Program-made: the position numbers and the translations under genes | The notes under the pieces: generated by a model | What the model was told of the DNA's origin: nothing | The model's database searches: none | The model's input: the letters and a program-made list of their open reading frames with translations, nothing else | Shown here: piece by piece, positions 17,818 to 26,467 of the stretch | How positions within the stretch are numbered: position 1 is the stretch's first letter | How the letters are laid out: each line of letters begins with the position of its first letter | Source of the DNA: Streptomyces flavidovirens DSM 40150 | GTDB taxonomy: Bacteria > Actinomycetota > Actinomycetes > Streptomycetales > Streptomycetaceae | Assembly: GCF_000429085.1 (NCBI RefSeq) | Contig: NZ_AUBE01000004.1 | Coordinates: forward strand, 186,001-250,000 | Direction of reading: 5' to 3' | DNA length: 64,000 bases

Positions 17818-17855
17818 GAAGCCCCTGACCGGGGAGTAAACCGGTCAGGGGCTTC
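17818..17855. terminator. Terminator between greA and the ABC exporter operon
   Basis: GAAGCCCCTGACCGG and its exact complement (15-bp stem) around an 8-base loop, 41 bases after the greA stop and 20 before the convergent ABC permease stop. It probably serves both. Confidence 0.85.
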
Positions 17856-17875
17856 GTCGCGCGTCGTAGGCGGGG

Positions 17876-18730
17876 TCAGATCGAGGCCGAGCGGTACTTG
17901 CGTACTGCCAGGGTCCTGAAGACCACGATGATCAGGGCCGACCAGAGCAGCGAGGCCAGGACCGGGTGCTGCATGGGCCAGGCGTCGGACTGGACGACGC
18001 CCGGGTTGCCGAAGAGTTCGCGGCAGGCCTGCACGGTGGCGCTGAAGGGGTTCCACTCGGCGACCGGGCGGATCCAGGAGGCCATCATCGTCGGGTCCAC
18101 GAACGCGTTCGAGACGAAGGTGACGGGGAACAGCCAGATCAGGCCGCCCGACGTGGCCGCTTCGGGGGTACGGACCGACAGGCCGATCAGCGCGCCGATC
18201 CAGGAGAACGCGTACCCCAGGAACAGCAGGAGGGCGAACGCACCGAGCGCCTTGAAGATGCCCTCGTGGACGCGCCAGCCCACCAGCAGGCCGACGACGG
18301 CCAGCACCACGACCGTCAGCGCCGTCTGCACCAGGTCGGCGAGGGTGCGGCCGGTGAGGACCGCGCCGCGCGCCATGGGCAGGGAGCGGAAGCGGTCGAC
18401 GAGGCCCTTGTGCATGTCGTCCGCGATGCCCGCGCCCGCGCCGGCCGTGGCGAAGGTGACGGTCTGGGCGAAGATGCCCGCCATCAGGAATTCGCGGTAC
18501 CGCTCCGGGTCGAGGCTGCCGCCGATGCTCATGGAGCCGCCGAAGACGTAACTGAAGAGGACCACGAACATCACGGGCTGGATCAGCCCGAAGATGACCA
18601 TTTCGGGGATCCGGGCCATGCGGATCAGATTCCGCTTGGCGATGACCAGTGAGTCGGTGACCGACTGGGAGATTCCGCCGCGCGGCTGCGGGGCACGGGT
18701 GCTGGGTGCGGTGTCCGTTACGGCGCTCAC
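17876..18730 (-). CDS. ABC-2 type export permease (DrrB-like)
   Basis: A 284-residue transport permease with six hydrophobic segments. The GTG start at 18730 overlaps the TGA of the upstream ATPase gene (GTGA), so the two are translationally coupled. Family marks are LIQPVMFVVLFSYVFGG in helix 1, DDMHKGLVDRFRSLPMARGAVLTGR in the cytoplasmic loop, and the C-terminal WNPFSATVQACRELFG with a last helix. It forms the membrane part of a DrrAB-type exporter, usually for a hydrophobic drug or lipid. No biosynthetic genes are near, so the substrate cannot be guessed. Confidence 0.92.
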   Translation of the reverse strand: MSAVTDTAPSTRAPQPRGGISQSVTDSLVIAKRNLIRMARIPEMVIFGLIQPVMFVVLFSYVFGGSMSIGGSLDPERYREFLMAGIFAQTVTFATAGAGAGIADDMHKGLVDRFRSLPMARGAVLTGRTLADLVQTALTVVVLAVVGLLVGWRVHEGIFKALGAFALLLFLGYAFSWIGALIGLSVRTPEAATSGGLIWLFPVTFVSNAFVDPTMMASWIRPVAEWNPFSATVQACRELFGNPGVVQSDAWPMQHPVLASLLWSALIIVVFRTLAVRKYRSASI

Positions 18731-19698
18731 TTGGCAGCCTCCGCTTCTTCCTCCGCGGCCTCGGCCGCGTGACCCGTCAGGGAGATGAAGACGTCGTCGA
18801 GGGTGGGTCTGCGCAGCCCGATGTCGTCGATCTCGACCCCGCGGATGTCCAGCTCGCGGATGACCTCGGCGAGCAGCTTGGCGCCTCCGGTGACCGGGAC
18901 CGTGATCTTGCGGGTGTGCCGCTCGGTCTTGCTCGCGCCCTTGCCGAAGGCGCGCAGCACCTCGTCGGCGGCGGTGAGGTACTCGGGGTCGTGCACGACG
19001 ACCTCGATGCGTTCGCCGCCGGTCTGTGCCTTGAGCTGGTCGGAGCTGCCGCGCGCGATGACGCGGCCGTGGTCGATGACGCAGATGTCGTGGGCCAGGT
19101 GGTCGGCCTCTTCGAGGTACTGGGTGGTGAGCAGCAGCGTCGTACCGCCCGCTACCAGTTCCTGGATGACCTCCCACAGCTGCTGGCGGTTTCGCGGGTC
19201 GAGTCCGGTGGTCGGCTCGTCCATGAACATCACGGGCGGGCTGACCACCAGCGCGGCGGCGAGGTCGAGGCGCCTGCGCATGCCGCCGGAGTACGTCTTG
19301 GCCGTACGGTCGGCGGCGTCGGCGAGGTTGAAGCGCTCCAGCAGTTCGTCCGCGCGGGCCTTCGACGCCTTCGCGGACATCTGGTAGAGCCTGCCGACCA
19401 TCTGGAGGTTCTCGCGCCCGGTGAGGTACTCGTCTACGGCGGCGAACTGGCCGGACAGGCCTATGGACCGGCGTACTTCGTTGGGGTGCTTGAGGACGTC
19501 GATGCCGGCGACGACCGCCTTGCCGCTGTCGGGCTGGAGCAGTGTGGTCAGCACGCGCACGGCGGTGGTCTTCCCTGCCCCGTTCGGGCCGAGGAGGCCG
19601 AGGACCGTGCCTTCCGGCACATCGAGGTCGACACCGTCGAGAGCCTTTACGTCGCCGAAGGTTTTCACCAGGCCTTCGGCGTGGATGGCGCCTGGCAT
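18727..19698 (-). CDS. ABC exporter ATP-binding protein (DrrA-like)
   Basis: A 323-residue ATPase of the daunorubicin-resistance DrrA subfamily. Walker A is GPNGAGKTT near residue 40, the Q-loop region FAAVDEYLTGREN, the signature YSGGMRRRLDLAAAL, Walker B VMFMDEPTTGLD and the H-loop STTLLLTTQYLEEAD-type segment. The C-terminal extension beyond residue 220 (GGERIEVVVHDPEYL through the end) is the regulatory region typical of this subfamily. It pairs with the coupled permease downstream. The ATG at 19698 is followed by the expected MPGAIHAEGLVKTFGDVKALDG. Confidence 0.94.
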   Translation of the reverse strand: MPGAIHAEGLVKTFGDVKALDGVDLDVPEGTVLGLLGPNGAGKTTAVRVLTTLLQPDSGKAVVAGIDVLKHPNEVRRSIGLSGQFAAVDEYLTGRENLQMVGRLYQMSAKASKARADELLERFNLADAADRTAKTYSGGMRRRLDLAAALVVSPPVMFMDEPTTGLDPRNRQQLWEVIQELVAGGTTLLLTTQYLEEADHLAHDICVIDHGRVIARGSSDQLKAQTGGERIEVVVHDPEYLTAADEVLRAFGKGASKTERHTRKITVPVTGGAKLLAEVIRELDIRGVEIDDIGLRRPTLDDVFISLTGHAAEAAEEEAEAAK

Positions 19699-19857
19699 AT
19701 GGGTCCCCCATTAAGTTTTCGGGCGATTTCCTACGCGCATATTAGGTTTGTCGGTCTTGCCCCGCCCGATGGAGCGGCAGGGGCGCGCGCACACGAGTTC
19801 CCACCGTAACGCGATACATCGCGTCCCCGCGAGGTGTTTTACGAAGGGGCCCGGCCC

Positions 19858-21087
19858 TCAGGACATCACCGTGTATCCCGCTTCCCGCAGCGCCGACTGG
19901 ACCTCCGCGCAGTGCTCGGGGCCCTTCGTCTCCAGGTGCAACTCCACCTCGACCTCCGTGAGTCCGAGCCGCGGATCGGTCCGTACGTGACCCACGTCGA
20001 GGACGTTGGCGTCGACCACGGACAGCACCCCCAGCATTGCCGCCAGTGCGCCCGGACGGTCGGTCAGCCGCAGCCGCAGCGACAGGTAGCGGCCCGCCGC
20101 CGCCATGCCGTGCCGCAGGATGCGCTGCATCAGCAGCGGATCGACGTTGCCGCCCGACAGGACCGCGACCACCGGACCCTCGAACGACTCCGGCTTGCTC
20201 AGCAGCGCCGCGACCGGGCTCGCACCGGCCGGCTCGACGACCATCTTGGCCCGCTCCAGGCACAGCAGCAGCGCACTCGACAACTCGTCCTCGGTGACCG
20301 TGACGACACCGTCGAGCAGGTGATTGATGACCGCGAAAGGTACGTCGCCGGGCCGCCCCACCTTGATGCCGTCCGCCATCGTCTGCCGCGTGTCGACCGA
20401 CACCGGCCGCCCGGCCGCCAGCGACGGCGGATAGCACGCCGCGTTCGCCGCCTGCACGCCGATGATCCGCACGTCGGGGCGCAGCGCCTTGACCGCGATC
20501 GCGATCCCGGCGGCCAGCCCGCCGCCGCCCACCCCGACGACGATCGTCCGCACCTCCGGGCACTGCTCCAGGATCTCCAGACCCAGCGTGCCCTGGCCCG
20601 CGACGATGTCGGGGTGGTCGAAGGGGTGGATGAAGGCCGCGCCCGTCCGGTCGGCGTACTCCTGTGCGGCGGCCAGCGCCTCGTCGACCACCTGACCGTG
20701 CATGCGCACCTCGGCGCCGTACTCCCGCGTCGCCGCGACCTTCGGCAGGGGCGCCCCGACCGGCATGAAGACCGTGGACCGTACGCCGAGGAGGGTCGAG
20801 GCGAGGGCGACGCCCTGGGCGTGGTTGCCGGCGCTGGCGGCGACGACGCCGGCCGCGCGCTGCTCCGGGGACAGTCCGGCGATCCGTACATACGCGCCGC
20901 GCAGCTTGAACGAACCGGTCCGCTGGAGGTTCTCGCACTTCAGGTGGACCGGGGACCCGACCAGCTGCGACAGATGCCGGCTGCCTTCCATCGCCGTGGT
21001 CCTGACCACCCCGGAGAGCATCTTCTGCGCCCCGCGTATGTCGTCGAGGATGACGTTGCGGAAGGGATCGGTCGTACGGAAGCTCAT
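19858..21087 (-). CDS. ilvA: Threonine ammonia-lyase (threonine dehydratase)
   Basis: A 409-residue PLP enzyme that deaminates threonine to 2-oxobutyrate, the entry to isoleucine synthesis or to threonine catabolism. The Schiff-base lysine is in ENLQRTGSFKLRGAYVR near residue 59; the Ser/Gly PLP-phosphate loop is VGGGGLAAGIA; AASAGNHAQGVALA is also present. The C-terminal ACT domain (RLTDRPGALAAMLGVL to the end) is a single one of about 85 residues, a length shared by short biosynthetic and catabolic forms, so feedback by isoleucine is plausible but unproven. It is divergent from the MarR regulator at 21233. Confidence 0.94.
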   Translation of the reverse strand: MSFRTTDPFRNVILDDIRGAQKMLSGVVRTTAMEGSRHLSQLVGSPVHLKCENLQRTGSFKLRGAYVRIAGLSPEQRAAGVVAASAGNHAQGVALASTLLGVRSTVFMPVGAPLPKVAATREYGAEVRMHGQVVDEALAAAQEYADRTGAAFIHPFDHPDIVAGQGTLGLEILEQCPEVRTIVVGVGGGGLAAGIAIAVKALRPDVRIIGVQAANAACYPPSLAAGRPVSVDTRQTMADGIKVGRPGDVPFAVINHLLDGVVTVTEDELSSALLLCLERAKMVVEPAGASPVAALLSKPESFEGPVVAVLSGGNVDPLLMQRILRHGMAAAGRYLSLRLRLTDRPGALAAMLGVLSVVDANVLDVGHVRTDPRLGLTEVEVELHLETKGPEHCAEVQSALREAGYTVMS

Positions 21088-21232
21088 GACCGCAAGTCTG
21101 GCAGCTCAGCGGCCGGGCGGCCGCCGGGGGCGGGGCTTGCGACCGTTTCGCGCAGCGCCGGTACGCACCCGCTGCCACCCGCGTACTCTGTCCCCCACCA
21201 AACCGACCACCGCACGAAGAGAGCCCCCAGCC

Positions 21233-21781
21233 ATGCCCACTTCCCAGGACATGACGACTGATCCGGACACCGGCCTCCTCGATGCCCTCCAGCACCAGGT
21301 GGCCGTCTTCGCCCGCCGCGCCGAGCAGACCAGGCTCGGCGGCGTGGGCCAGGTCCGCAACTCCATGGACCGCGCGGCCTATCTGCTGCTCAACCGGCTC
21401 GACCAGGAAGGCCCGATGGGCGTCAAGGCGCTGGCCGCGGGCATGGGGATCGACTCGTCGACCGTGACCAGGCAGGTCGCGCCGCTCGTCGACACGGGCC
21501 TCGTCAAGCGCACGTCGCACCCGGAGGACGGCCGCGCGGTCGTGCTCCAGCTTTCGCCGCGCGGCCAGGCGCGGCTCGACGAGGTGCGTTCGTCGCGGCG
21601 CGAACTGATGGCGCAGGTGACGGACGGCTGGACCGAGGAGGAGCGCGACGCGTTCTGCACGCTCCTCACGCGCTTCAATTCCGCGCTGTCGGCCCGGCAG
21701 GGTGCGGCCGTGGCGGAGGGCGGCACCGAGGCCGGCGCGGAGGGGGCGGCCACCGGCTCAGAGGCGCCTCCGGCCTCTTGA
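21233..21781 (+). CDS. MarR family transcriptional regulator
   Basis: A 182-residue winged-helix regulator. Residues about 35-110 are a MarR domain (RAAYLLLNRLDQEGPMGVKALAAGMGIDSSTVTRQVAPLV, then the wing RTSHPEDGRAVVLQLSPRG). The last 25 residues are a disordered Ala/Gly/Glu tail. The ATG at 21233 is taken; an in-frame ATG six codons later is possible and the ribosome site is weak. It is divergent from ilvA with 145 bases between starts. Whether ilvA is the target is unknown. Confidence 0.88.
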   Translation: MPTSQDMTTDPDTGLLDALQHQVAVFARRAEQTRLGGVGQVRNSMDRAAYLLLNRLDQEGPMGVKALAAGMGIDSSTVTRQVAPLVDTGLVKRTSHPEDGRAVVLQLSPRGQARLDEVRSSRRELMAQVTDGWTEEERDAFCTLLTRFNSALSARQGAAVAEGGTEAGAEGAATGSEAPPAS

Positions 21782-21813
21782 CCCCGGGCGGGTTCCTGGC
21801 CTGATATGAGGGC

Positions 21814-22326
21814 GTGCGAGAGCGGCAGGCGGTTCGGCATCGCCGCAGAGCCCGTGAGTTCGAGGCGTTCGTCGCGGGCGCGGCAGGACGGCTGCTGCAT
21901 GCCGCGACGCTGCTGACGGCGGAGCCGCCGGACGACAACGCACGGGCGCGGCAACTGCTGACGGCCGCGCTCGCCCGTACGTACGCGGACTGGGAACGGC
22001 TGCGCGGCGAGGACCCGTACGACCACACCCGCCAGGAGCTCGCCGCCCGCTTCGCCCGCACCACGTGGCGCTACCACCAGCACGGCCGGCTCTGCTCGCC
22101 TCACCACCGCGAACCCGTCGCCGGGGGCGGGGGCGGGTTGCTGGAGCGGCTGACGCCGCAGGAGCGGCTGGTCCTGGTCCTGCGCCTGTACGAGGGCGTC
22201 GCCGAGGAGCAGACCGCGGCGCAGCTCGGGCTCCCGGCGGAGCGGGTCAGGGCGATCTGTACGCGCGCGACAGCCGCGATGCGCAGTACGCCGCCCGCCC
22301 CGGCGGCGGAGGTGACGGCGCCGTGA
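21814..22326 (+). CDS. Degenerate ECF sigma-like protein
   Basis: A 170-residue protein starting at GTG 21814. The N-terminal 85 residues look like an ECF sigma region 2 (REFEAFVAGAAGRLLHAATLL, ADWERLRGEDPYDHTRQELAARF), and residues about 105-155 match region 4 (LTPQERLVLVLRLYEGVAEEQTAAQLGLPAERVRAICTRA). The conserved acidic and aromatic residues of region 2.3-2.4 needed for promoter melting are not evident, so it may be a sigma-like regulator rather than a working sigma factor. Its stop overlaps the GTG of a small membrane protein (GTGA). Confidence 0.7.
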   Translation: MRERQAVRHRRRAREFEAFVAGAAGRLLHAATLLTAEPPDDNARARQLLTAALARTYADWERLRGEDPYDHTRQELAARFARTTWRYHQHGRLCSPHHREPVAGGGGGLLERLTPQERLVLVLRLYEGVAEEQTAAQLGLPAERVRAICTRATAAMRSTPPAPAAEVTAP

Positions 22327-22574
22327 GCCTCCCCGACCGCAAGCAGGACGAGGTGCGGCGGATGCTGGAGGGGCCGCACCCGCCGGTCCCCGCCGACCTG
22401 GGCCCGCGCGCCGCCGAGCGCGGGGCGCGACTGCTGCGCCGCCGGGTGCTGGCGCGGCGGCTGATGTGGCTGCTGCTGGGGCTGGCGGTGGTGACGTTCA
22501 CGGTGTGGGCCCTGGTGGAGCAGCCGTGGGTGGCACCGCCGTCGGAGGTCGCGCCGCCGCTGGAGGCCTGGTAG
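22323..22574 (+). CDS. Small membrane protein coupled to the sigma-like gene
   Basis: An 83-residue protein beginning at GTG 22323, overlapping the upstream stop by four bases. The first 40 residues are soluble and charged (LPDRKQDEVRRMLEGPHPPVPADLG), followed by Arg-rich juxtamembrane sequence, one membrane helix (LMWLLLGLAVVTFTVWALV) and a short outer tail. The order (sigma-like gene, then a coupled one-helix protein with a cytoplasmic N-terminus) is that of sigma/anti-sigma pairs, but no ZAS zinc motif is present and the cytoplasmic part is very short. Function unknown. Confidence 0.65.
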   Translation: MSLPDRKQDEVRRMLEGPHPPVPADLGPRAAERGARLLRRRVLARRLMWLLLGLAVVTFTVWALVEQPWVAPPSEVAPPLEAW

Positions 22575-22654
22575 GCCTGCACGCCCTCCGCCTCGCCCGA
22601 TTTAGGCTGGAATCGGAGACAACCGCGCAGTACGAGCCGAGGAGGCCGGTCACT

Positions 22655-22846
22655 GTGACCAGAAAAGTCGCCGACTGCCGGAAGACCCCCAGCGTGAGCA
22701 ACTGCACCCTCAGGATCGCCGGCGAGGAAGAGGAAGTCGTACGGGCGGCCACCGAGCACGCGGTATCCGTCCACGAACACCAGGACACCCCGGAACTGCG
22801 CCAGATGGTCAGGGACTCCCTGGAGGACGAGCAGCCCGGCATCTGA
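22655..22846 (+). CDS. DUF1059 small protein
   Basis: A 63-residue soluble protein. GTG 22655 is chosen because GAGGAGG lies 10 bases upstream and the frame then begins with the family sequence TRKVADCRKTPS. It has the DUF1059 pattern: two cysteines (ADCRK, NCTLRI), AGEEEEVVRAATEHAVSVHEH and the acidic DTPELRQMVRDSLED. Proteins of this family are very common single-domain proteins in actinobacteria; no activity is established. It follows the sigma-like pair by 80 bases and ends before a terminator shared with metB. Confidence 0.88.
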   Translation: MTRKVADCRKTPSVSNCTLRIAGEEEEVVRAATEHAVSVHEHQDTPELRQMVRDSLEDEQPGI

Positions 22847-22861
22847 GCCGGCTGAGCCGAA

Positions 22862-22887
22862 CCCGCCCGGAGCGCCGCCCGGGCGGG
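22862..22887. terminator. Hairpin between DUF1059 and metB
   Basis: CCCGCCCGG pairs with CCGGGCGGG in the gap between two convergent stops (22846 and 22908). Confidence 0.6.
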
Positions 22888-22907
22888 CACCTTCGTCCCG
22901 GCCGGGG

Positions 22908-24053
22908 TCAGCCCAGCATCTGCTTCAGGTCGGCCAGCAGGTCGTCGCCCGACTCGATGCCGACCGACAGCCGCACCAGGTCCGCCGGAACCTCCAGCGC
23001 GGACCCCGCCGCCGACGCGTGCGTCATCCGCCCCGGATGCTCGATCAGCGACTCCACACCCCCCAGCGACTCACCCAGCGTGAAGAGCCGTGCCCGGTTG
23101 CAGACCTCGACCGCCGCCTCCTCGCCGCCCTCGACGCGGAACGACACCATCCCGCCGAACGCCTTCATCTGCTTGGCCGCGGTCTCGTGACCGGGGTGCT
23201 CCGGCAGCCCCGGGTAAAGGACCCGGGTGACGCGCGGGTGCCGCGTCAGCATGTCCGCGACACGCGTGGCGTTCTCGCTGTGGCGGTCCATCCGCACCGC
23301 GAGCGTCTTGATGCCGCGCAGCACGAGCCACGCGTCGAAGGGCCCGGCGACCGCGCCCATCGCGTTCTGGTGGTACGTCAGCTCCTCGCCCAGTGCCGCG
23401 TCGTTGACGATCAGCGCGCCGCCGACGACGTCCGAGTGCCCGCCCATGTACTTCGTCGTCGAGTGCACGACGACATCGGCGCCGAGCGCGAGCGGCTGCT
23501 GGAGGTAGGGGCTCGCGAAGGTGTTGTCGACGACCAGGCGTACGCCGGCCGCGCGCGCGACGCCCGCGAGCGCCTGGATGTCGCTGATGCCGAGGAGCGG
23601 GTTCGAGGGGGTCTCGACCCAGATCACCTTGGTCCTCGGGGTCAGGGCCGCCCGTACCGCCGCCGGGTCGGAGGAGTCCGCGACCGAGAAGTCGACACCC
23701 CACCGCGAGACGACCTTGGCGAAGAGCCGGAAGGTGCCGCCGTAGGCGTCGTTCGGGATGACCACGTGGTCGCCGGGGCTCAGCAGGGTCCGCAGCAGGC
23801 AGTCCTCCGCCGCCAGGCCCGACGCGAAGGCCAGCCCGAGGCTGCCGCCTTCCAGCGCCGCCAGGTTCTCCTCCAGGGCGGTGCGGGTCGGGTTGGCGCT
23901 GCGGCTGTACTCGTAGCCGCCGCGCAGTCCGCCCACGCCGTCCTGCTTGTACGTGGACACCTGATAGATCGGCGGTACGACCGCGCCCGTGAGGGGGTCC
24001 GCGGTGTTTCCGGCGTGGATCGCAAGGGTCTCGAAGCTGTGCTGGTCGCTCAT
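22908..24053 (-). CDS. metB: Cystathionine gamma-synthase/lyase family PLP enzyme
   Basis: A 381-residue Cys/Met-metabolism PLP enzyme. Signatures are FETLAIHAGN at the start, EYSRSANPTRTALEENLAALEGG near residue 50, GDHVVIPNDAYGGTFRLF, and the PLP lysine in VVHSTTKYMGGHSDVVGGA near residue 200. The C-terminal SLGGVESLIEHPGRMTHAS block is standard. In methionine synthesis it condenses an activated homoserine with cysteine; the lyase reaction cannot be excluded from sequence alone. Its position next to msrA and ilvA matches the S. coelicolor order as I recall (metB at SCO4958). Confidence 0.9.
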   Translation of the reverse strand: MSDQHSFETLAIHAGNTADPLTGAVVPPIYQVSTYKQDGVGGLRGGYEYSRSANPTRTALEENLAALEGGSLGLAFASGLAAEDCLLRTLLSPGDHVVIPNDAYGGTFRLFAKVVSRWGVDFSVADSSDPAAVRAALTPRTKVIWVETPSNPLLGISDIQALAGVARAAGVRLVVDNTFASPYLQQPLALGADVVVHSTTKYMGGHSDVVGGALIVNDAALGEELTYHQNAMGAVAGPFDAWLVLRGIKTLAVRMDRHSENATRVADMLTRHPRVTRVLYPGLPEHPGHETAAKQMKAFGGMVSFRVEGGEEAAVEVCNRARLFTLGESLGGVESLIEHPGRMTHASAAGSALEVPADLVRLSVGIESGDDLLADLKQMLG

Positions 24054-24112
24054 GGGAAACGAGCGTAGTTCGTCGGCGCCCGGGTCCCCGCGCGGTCCGG
24101 GACAATGGAGCC

Positions 24113-25219
24113 ATGGAGATTCTCTGGTTCCTGATCGCTCTGTGCATGCTGGCGGCGGTCATCGGCCCTGTCGTACTGCGCCGGCGCGCCGGCGGCATCC
24201 GCCTGGTCGCGCCCGGCTCCCCCGACGCCGCCGACCCGGCCGACTACGGCTTCGTACGCCAGGAGCTGCTCGACGTCCGGATGCCCGGCCCGGACCAGGA
24301 CCTGGAAGACGTACTCGAAGTGGTGCAGCGCTCGCAGGACTGGCGGGCCGCCGCGCAGTTGCTGGCGGGGACGCCCAAGGAGGGCGAGGTGCGGTGGCAG
24401 CGCGTGCAGGCGTTCGCCGGGGCGGCGTCGCTGGAGCTGGCGCAGCGGCCCGGCGAGGGCGGGCGCTGGCTGCGGGCCTGGCGCGCGGAGTCGCCGAAGG
24501 ACGCGGGCGGCGCGCAGGTGCATGCGGAGTTCCTGGTGCAGCAGGCGTGGCGTACGTCGACGCCCGGCACGGACGACTTCCGGATCATCCTGGAGGAGGC
24601 CCGCACGGTGTGCGGCGAAGCGGCGCTGCTGGCGCCGGGCGACCCCGTTCCGTACATCACCGAGCTGGCGGTCGCGCGCGGACTGGCCTACCCCGAGCCG
24701 GAGTTCGACCAGTTGTGGGCGAAGATCCTGGACCGCGCGCCGGACCACATGGGCGCGCACCTCGCCGCCCTGAGCTACCACAGCGAGAAGTGGCACGGTT
24801 CGCGTGAGGCCGCCGACGCCTTCGCGGCCGCGGCCGCCGCCCGCGCGCCGCAGGGCTCGCTGCTCGCCGCGCTGCCCCTGTTCGCGGTGTACGAGCACCT
24901 GCCCGAGGTCAATCTGGTGCGCGGTTTCTACCAGAGCGCGGTGGTGACGAGGGCGATGGAGGGCGCGCTGTACGCGGTGCACGCCGCGCGCCCCGACGAC
25001 CCGATGCTGGCGCACGTACGCCACCTCCTGATCCTCTTCCTCGTACGCGCCGAACGCTGGTCCGAGGCGATGAACCAGCTTCGGCACGTGGACGGTCACG
25101 TCGGCGCGCTGCCGTGGACGCACGGCCCGGACCCGGCGGCGGACTACGCGGTGTACCGGGCGCTGGCGGTCGCCGGCTACGAGGCGAACGGCGGCAGCCC
25201 GGCGACGCTGCCGGGCTGA
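24113..25219 (+). CDS. Membrane-anchored conserved protein of unknown function
   Basis: A 368-residue protein. An N-terminal helix (MEILWFLIALCMLAAVIGPVVL) followed by RRRA looks like an uncleaved membrane anchor with a cytoplasmic C-terminal part. The remainder is mostly alpha-helical and Ala/Leu-rich, with TPR-like helix pairs (DLEDVLEVVQRSQDWRAAAQLL; SREAADAFAAAAAARAPQGS; HLLILFLVRAERWSEAMNQL). No catalytic motif is visible. I recall it only as a conserved Streptomyces protein next to metB. The ATG lies 59 bases from the divergent metB start, so they share a compact promoter region. Confidence 0.75.
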   Translation: MEILWFLIALCMLAAVIGPVVLRRRAGGIRLVAPGSPDAADPADYGFVRQELLDVRMPGPDQDLEDVLEVVQRSQDWRAAAQLLAGTPKEGEVRWQRVQAFAGAASLELAQRPGEGGRWLRAWRAESPKDAGGAQVHAEFLVQQAWRTSTPGTDDFRIILEEARTVCGEAALLAPGDPVPYITELAVARGLAYPEPEFDQLWAKILDRAPDHMGAHLAALSYHSEKWHGSREAADAFAAAAAARAPQGSLLAALPLFAVYEHLPEVNLVRGFYQSAVVTRAMEGALYAVHAARPDDPMLAHVRHLLILFLVRAERWSEAMNQLRHVDGHVGALPWTHGPDPAADYAVYRALAVAGYEANGGSPATLPG

Positions 25220-25297
25220 GGCCTGCCGGGGGGCATCCGCACGCACCGCGCCGTACCACTCAACCGACCAAACCAAAGGCGCAGGTCTGGCCTCAGT

Positions 25298-25323
25298 GGA
25301 ATCCTCCGCCCCCTCCCCGCGTT
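25298..25323 (+). promoter_or_regulatory. SigR promoter of msrA
   Basis: GGAAT (25298-25302), exactly 18 bases, then GTT (25321-25323): a perfect match to the thiol-stress sigma factor SigR consensus, 36 bases upstream of the msrA start. msrA is a SigR target in S. coelicolor. Confidence 0.75.
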
Positions 25324-25358
25324 GTCCCTAGGCGCAGACCGTCCAGGAGGAGATCCGC

Positions 25359-26021
25359 ATGATGTTCGGCCGTACCCCCCAGCTCCCCACCCCGGAGCAG
25401 GCCCTGAAGGGCCGCTCGACCCCCGAGTTCGAGGTCCCTTCCCGGCACACGGTCCTAGGCAATCCTCTCCTGGGCCCGTACCCCGAGGGTCTGGAGATCG
25501 CCGACTTCGGCATGGGCTGTTTCTGGGGCGCGGAACGCAAGTTCTGGCAGACGGAGGGCGTCTGGACGACGCTCGTCGGCTACCAGGGCGGCTACACCGA
25601 GAACCCGGCGTACGAGGAGGCCTGCTCGGGCCTGACGGGACACACGGAGGCGGTCCGCGTCGTCTTCGACCCGTCGGCCGTTTCGTACGAGCAGTTGCTC
25701 AAGGTCTTCTGGGAGAACCACAACCCGACCCAGGGCTTCCGCCAGGGCAACGACGTGGGCACGCAGTACCGCTCGGCGATCTACACCCACTCCCCCGCCC
25801 AGGCGGCGGCCGCGGAGGCGTCCCGCGAGGCGTACCAGAAGGTCCTGACGGACTCCGGCCACGGAACGATCACCACAGAGATCCTCCCGGCGGACACCCG
25901 CCCCTTCTGGCCGGCGGAGCCGTACCACCAGCAGTACCTCGACAAGAACCCGGCGGGCTACTGCGGCATCGGCGGGACGGGCGTGAGCTGCCCCATCGGC
26001 GTGGCCAAGGCAAACGGCTGA
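25359..26021 (+). CDS. msrA: Peptide-methionine (S)-S-oxide reductase MsrA
   Basis: A 220-residue repair enzyme that reduces the S-epimer of methionine sulfoxide in proteins. The nucleophile Cys54 lies in [13 protein letters not shown]; the [39 protein letters not shown] and [12 protein letters not shown] blocks complete the active site, and the C-terminal [11 protein letters not shown] holds the resolving cysteines. GGAGGAGA precedes the ATG; a second ATG follows directly. A perfect SigR consensus upstream links it to disulfide stress, in parallel with mca at 15.7-16.6 kb. Confidence 0.97.
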   Translation: MMFGRTPQLPTPEQALKGRSTPEFEVPSRHTVLGNPLLGPYPEGLEIADFGMGCFWGAERKFWQTEGVWTTLVGYQGGYTENPAYEEACSGLTGHTEAVRVVFDPSAVSYEQLLKVFWENHNPTQGFRQGNDVGTQYRSAIYTHSPAQAAAAEASREAYQKVLTDSGHGTITTEILPADTRPFWPAEPYHQQYLDKNPAGYCGIGGTGVSCPIGVAKANG

Positions 26022-26384
26022 GCCCAGACTTTCGGGCGGGGCACGGGGGGGGCCGCCCATGGCGTGTTCTGGCAACCCGCTTCAGCACTTCGGAATGGGA
26101 CTAACCCAGCACTTGGTGAAGCCCAACGCCTCTCCAACCCCACCAGTCCCACCCGTAACGCTTCCTCGCATCACGGGACCGTTTCGACCCAAACAGCTCG
26201 GGTGCGTTCGGAATGGCGGTGTCGCACCAGCGGCCGTTCCCGCACCCGCTGAACCAGGGGCCGCGCCACCCCTAGAGCCCACGCGCCCCACCCACCGGAC
26301 CCGCCGCCCGGCAGCGGCGAGCCGCCACTCCCCAAGCCGTCCCGTGGGCTCCCCCCGGGGGCCGCCCCCCACAAGCATTGCGGC
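26022..26384. other. Gene-free interval after msrA
   Basis: No frame here has coding character on either strand. The first 250 bases are less GC-rich than their surroundings and contain no hairpin terminator that I can see. It leads into the hairpin repeat at 26385-26467. Confidence 0.5.
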
Positions 26385-26467
26385 GGAGGTCCGGCGGTCA
26401 AGGGTTAAGCGAAGCGCAATCGCCGCAGGCGACGCGACGCAGGAGCGCCCTTTACCGCCGGACCTCC
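26385..26467. repeat. Long hairpin repeat (20-bp arms) fused to the end of the MarR gene
   Basis: GGAGGTCCGGCGGTCAAGGG (26385-26404) and 26448-26467 are reverse complements with one mismatch, enclosing 43 bases with GCGAAGCGCAATCGCCGCAG. The right half forms the last codons of the MarR gene at 26405-27058. The layout (long terminal inverted repeats, no ORF) is MITE-like; I believe similar blocks occur elsewhere in Streptomyces. Confidence 0.65.

Noticed and set aside
26022..26384. tRNA or other structured RNA in the gene-free stretch
   Set aside because: No cloverleaf arms or T-loop sequence (GTTCGA) in a proper setting could be found.
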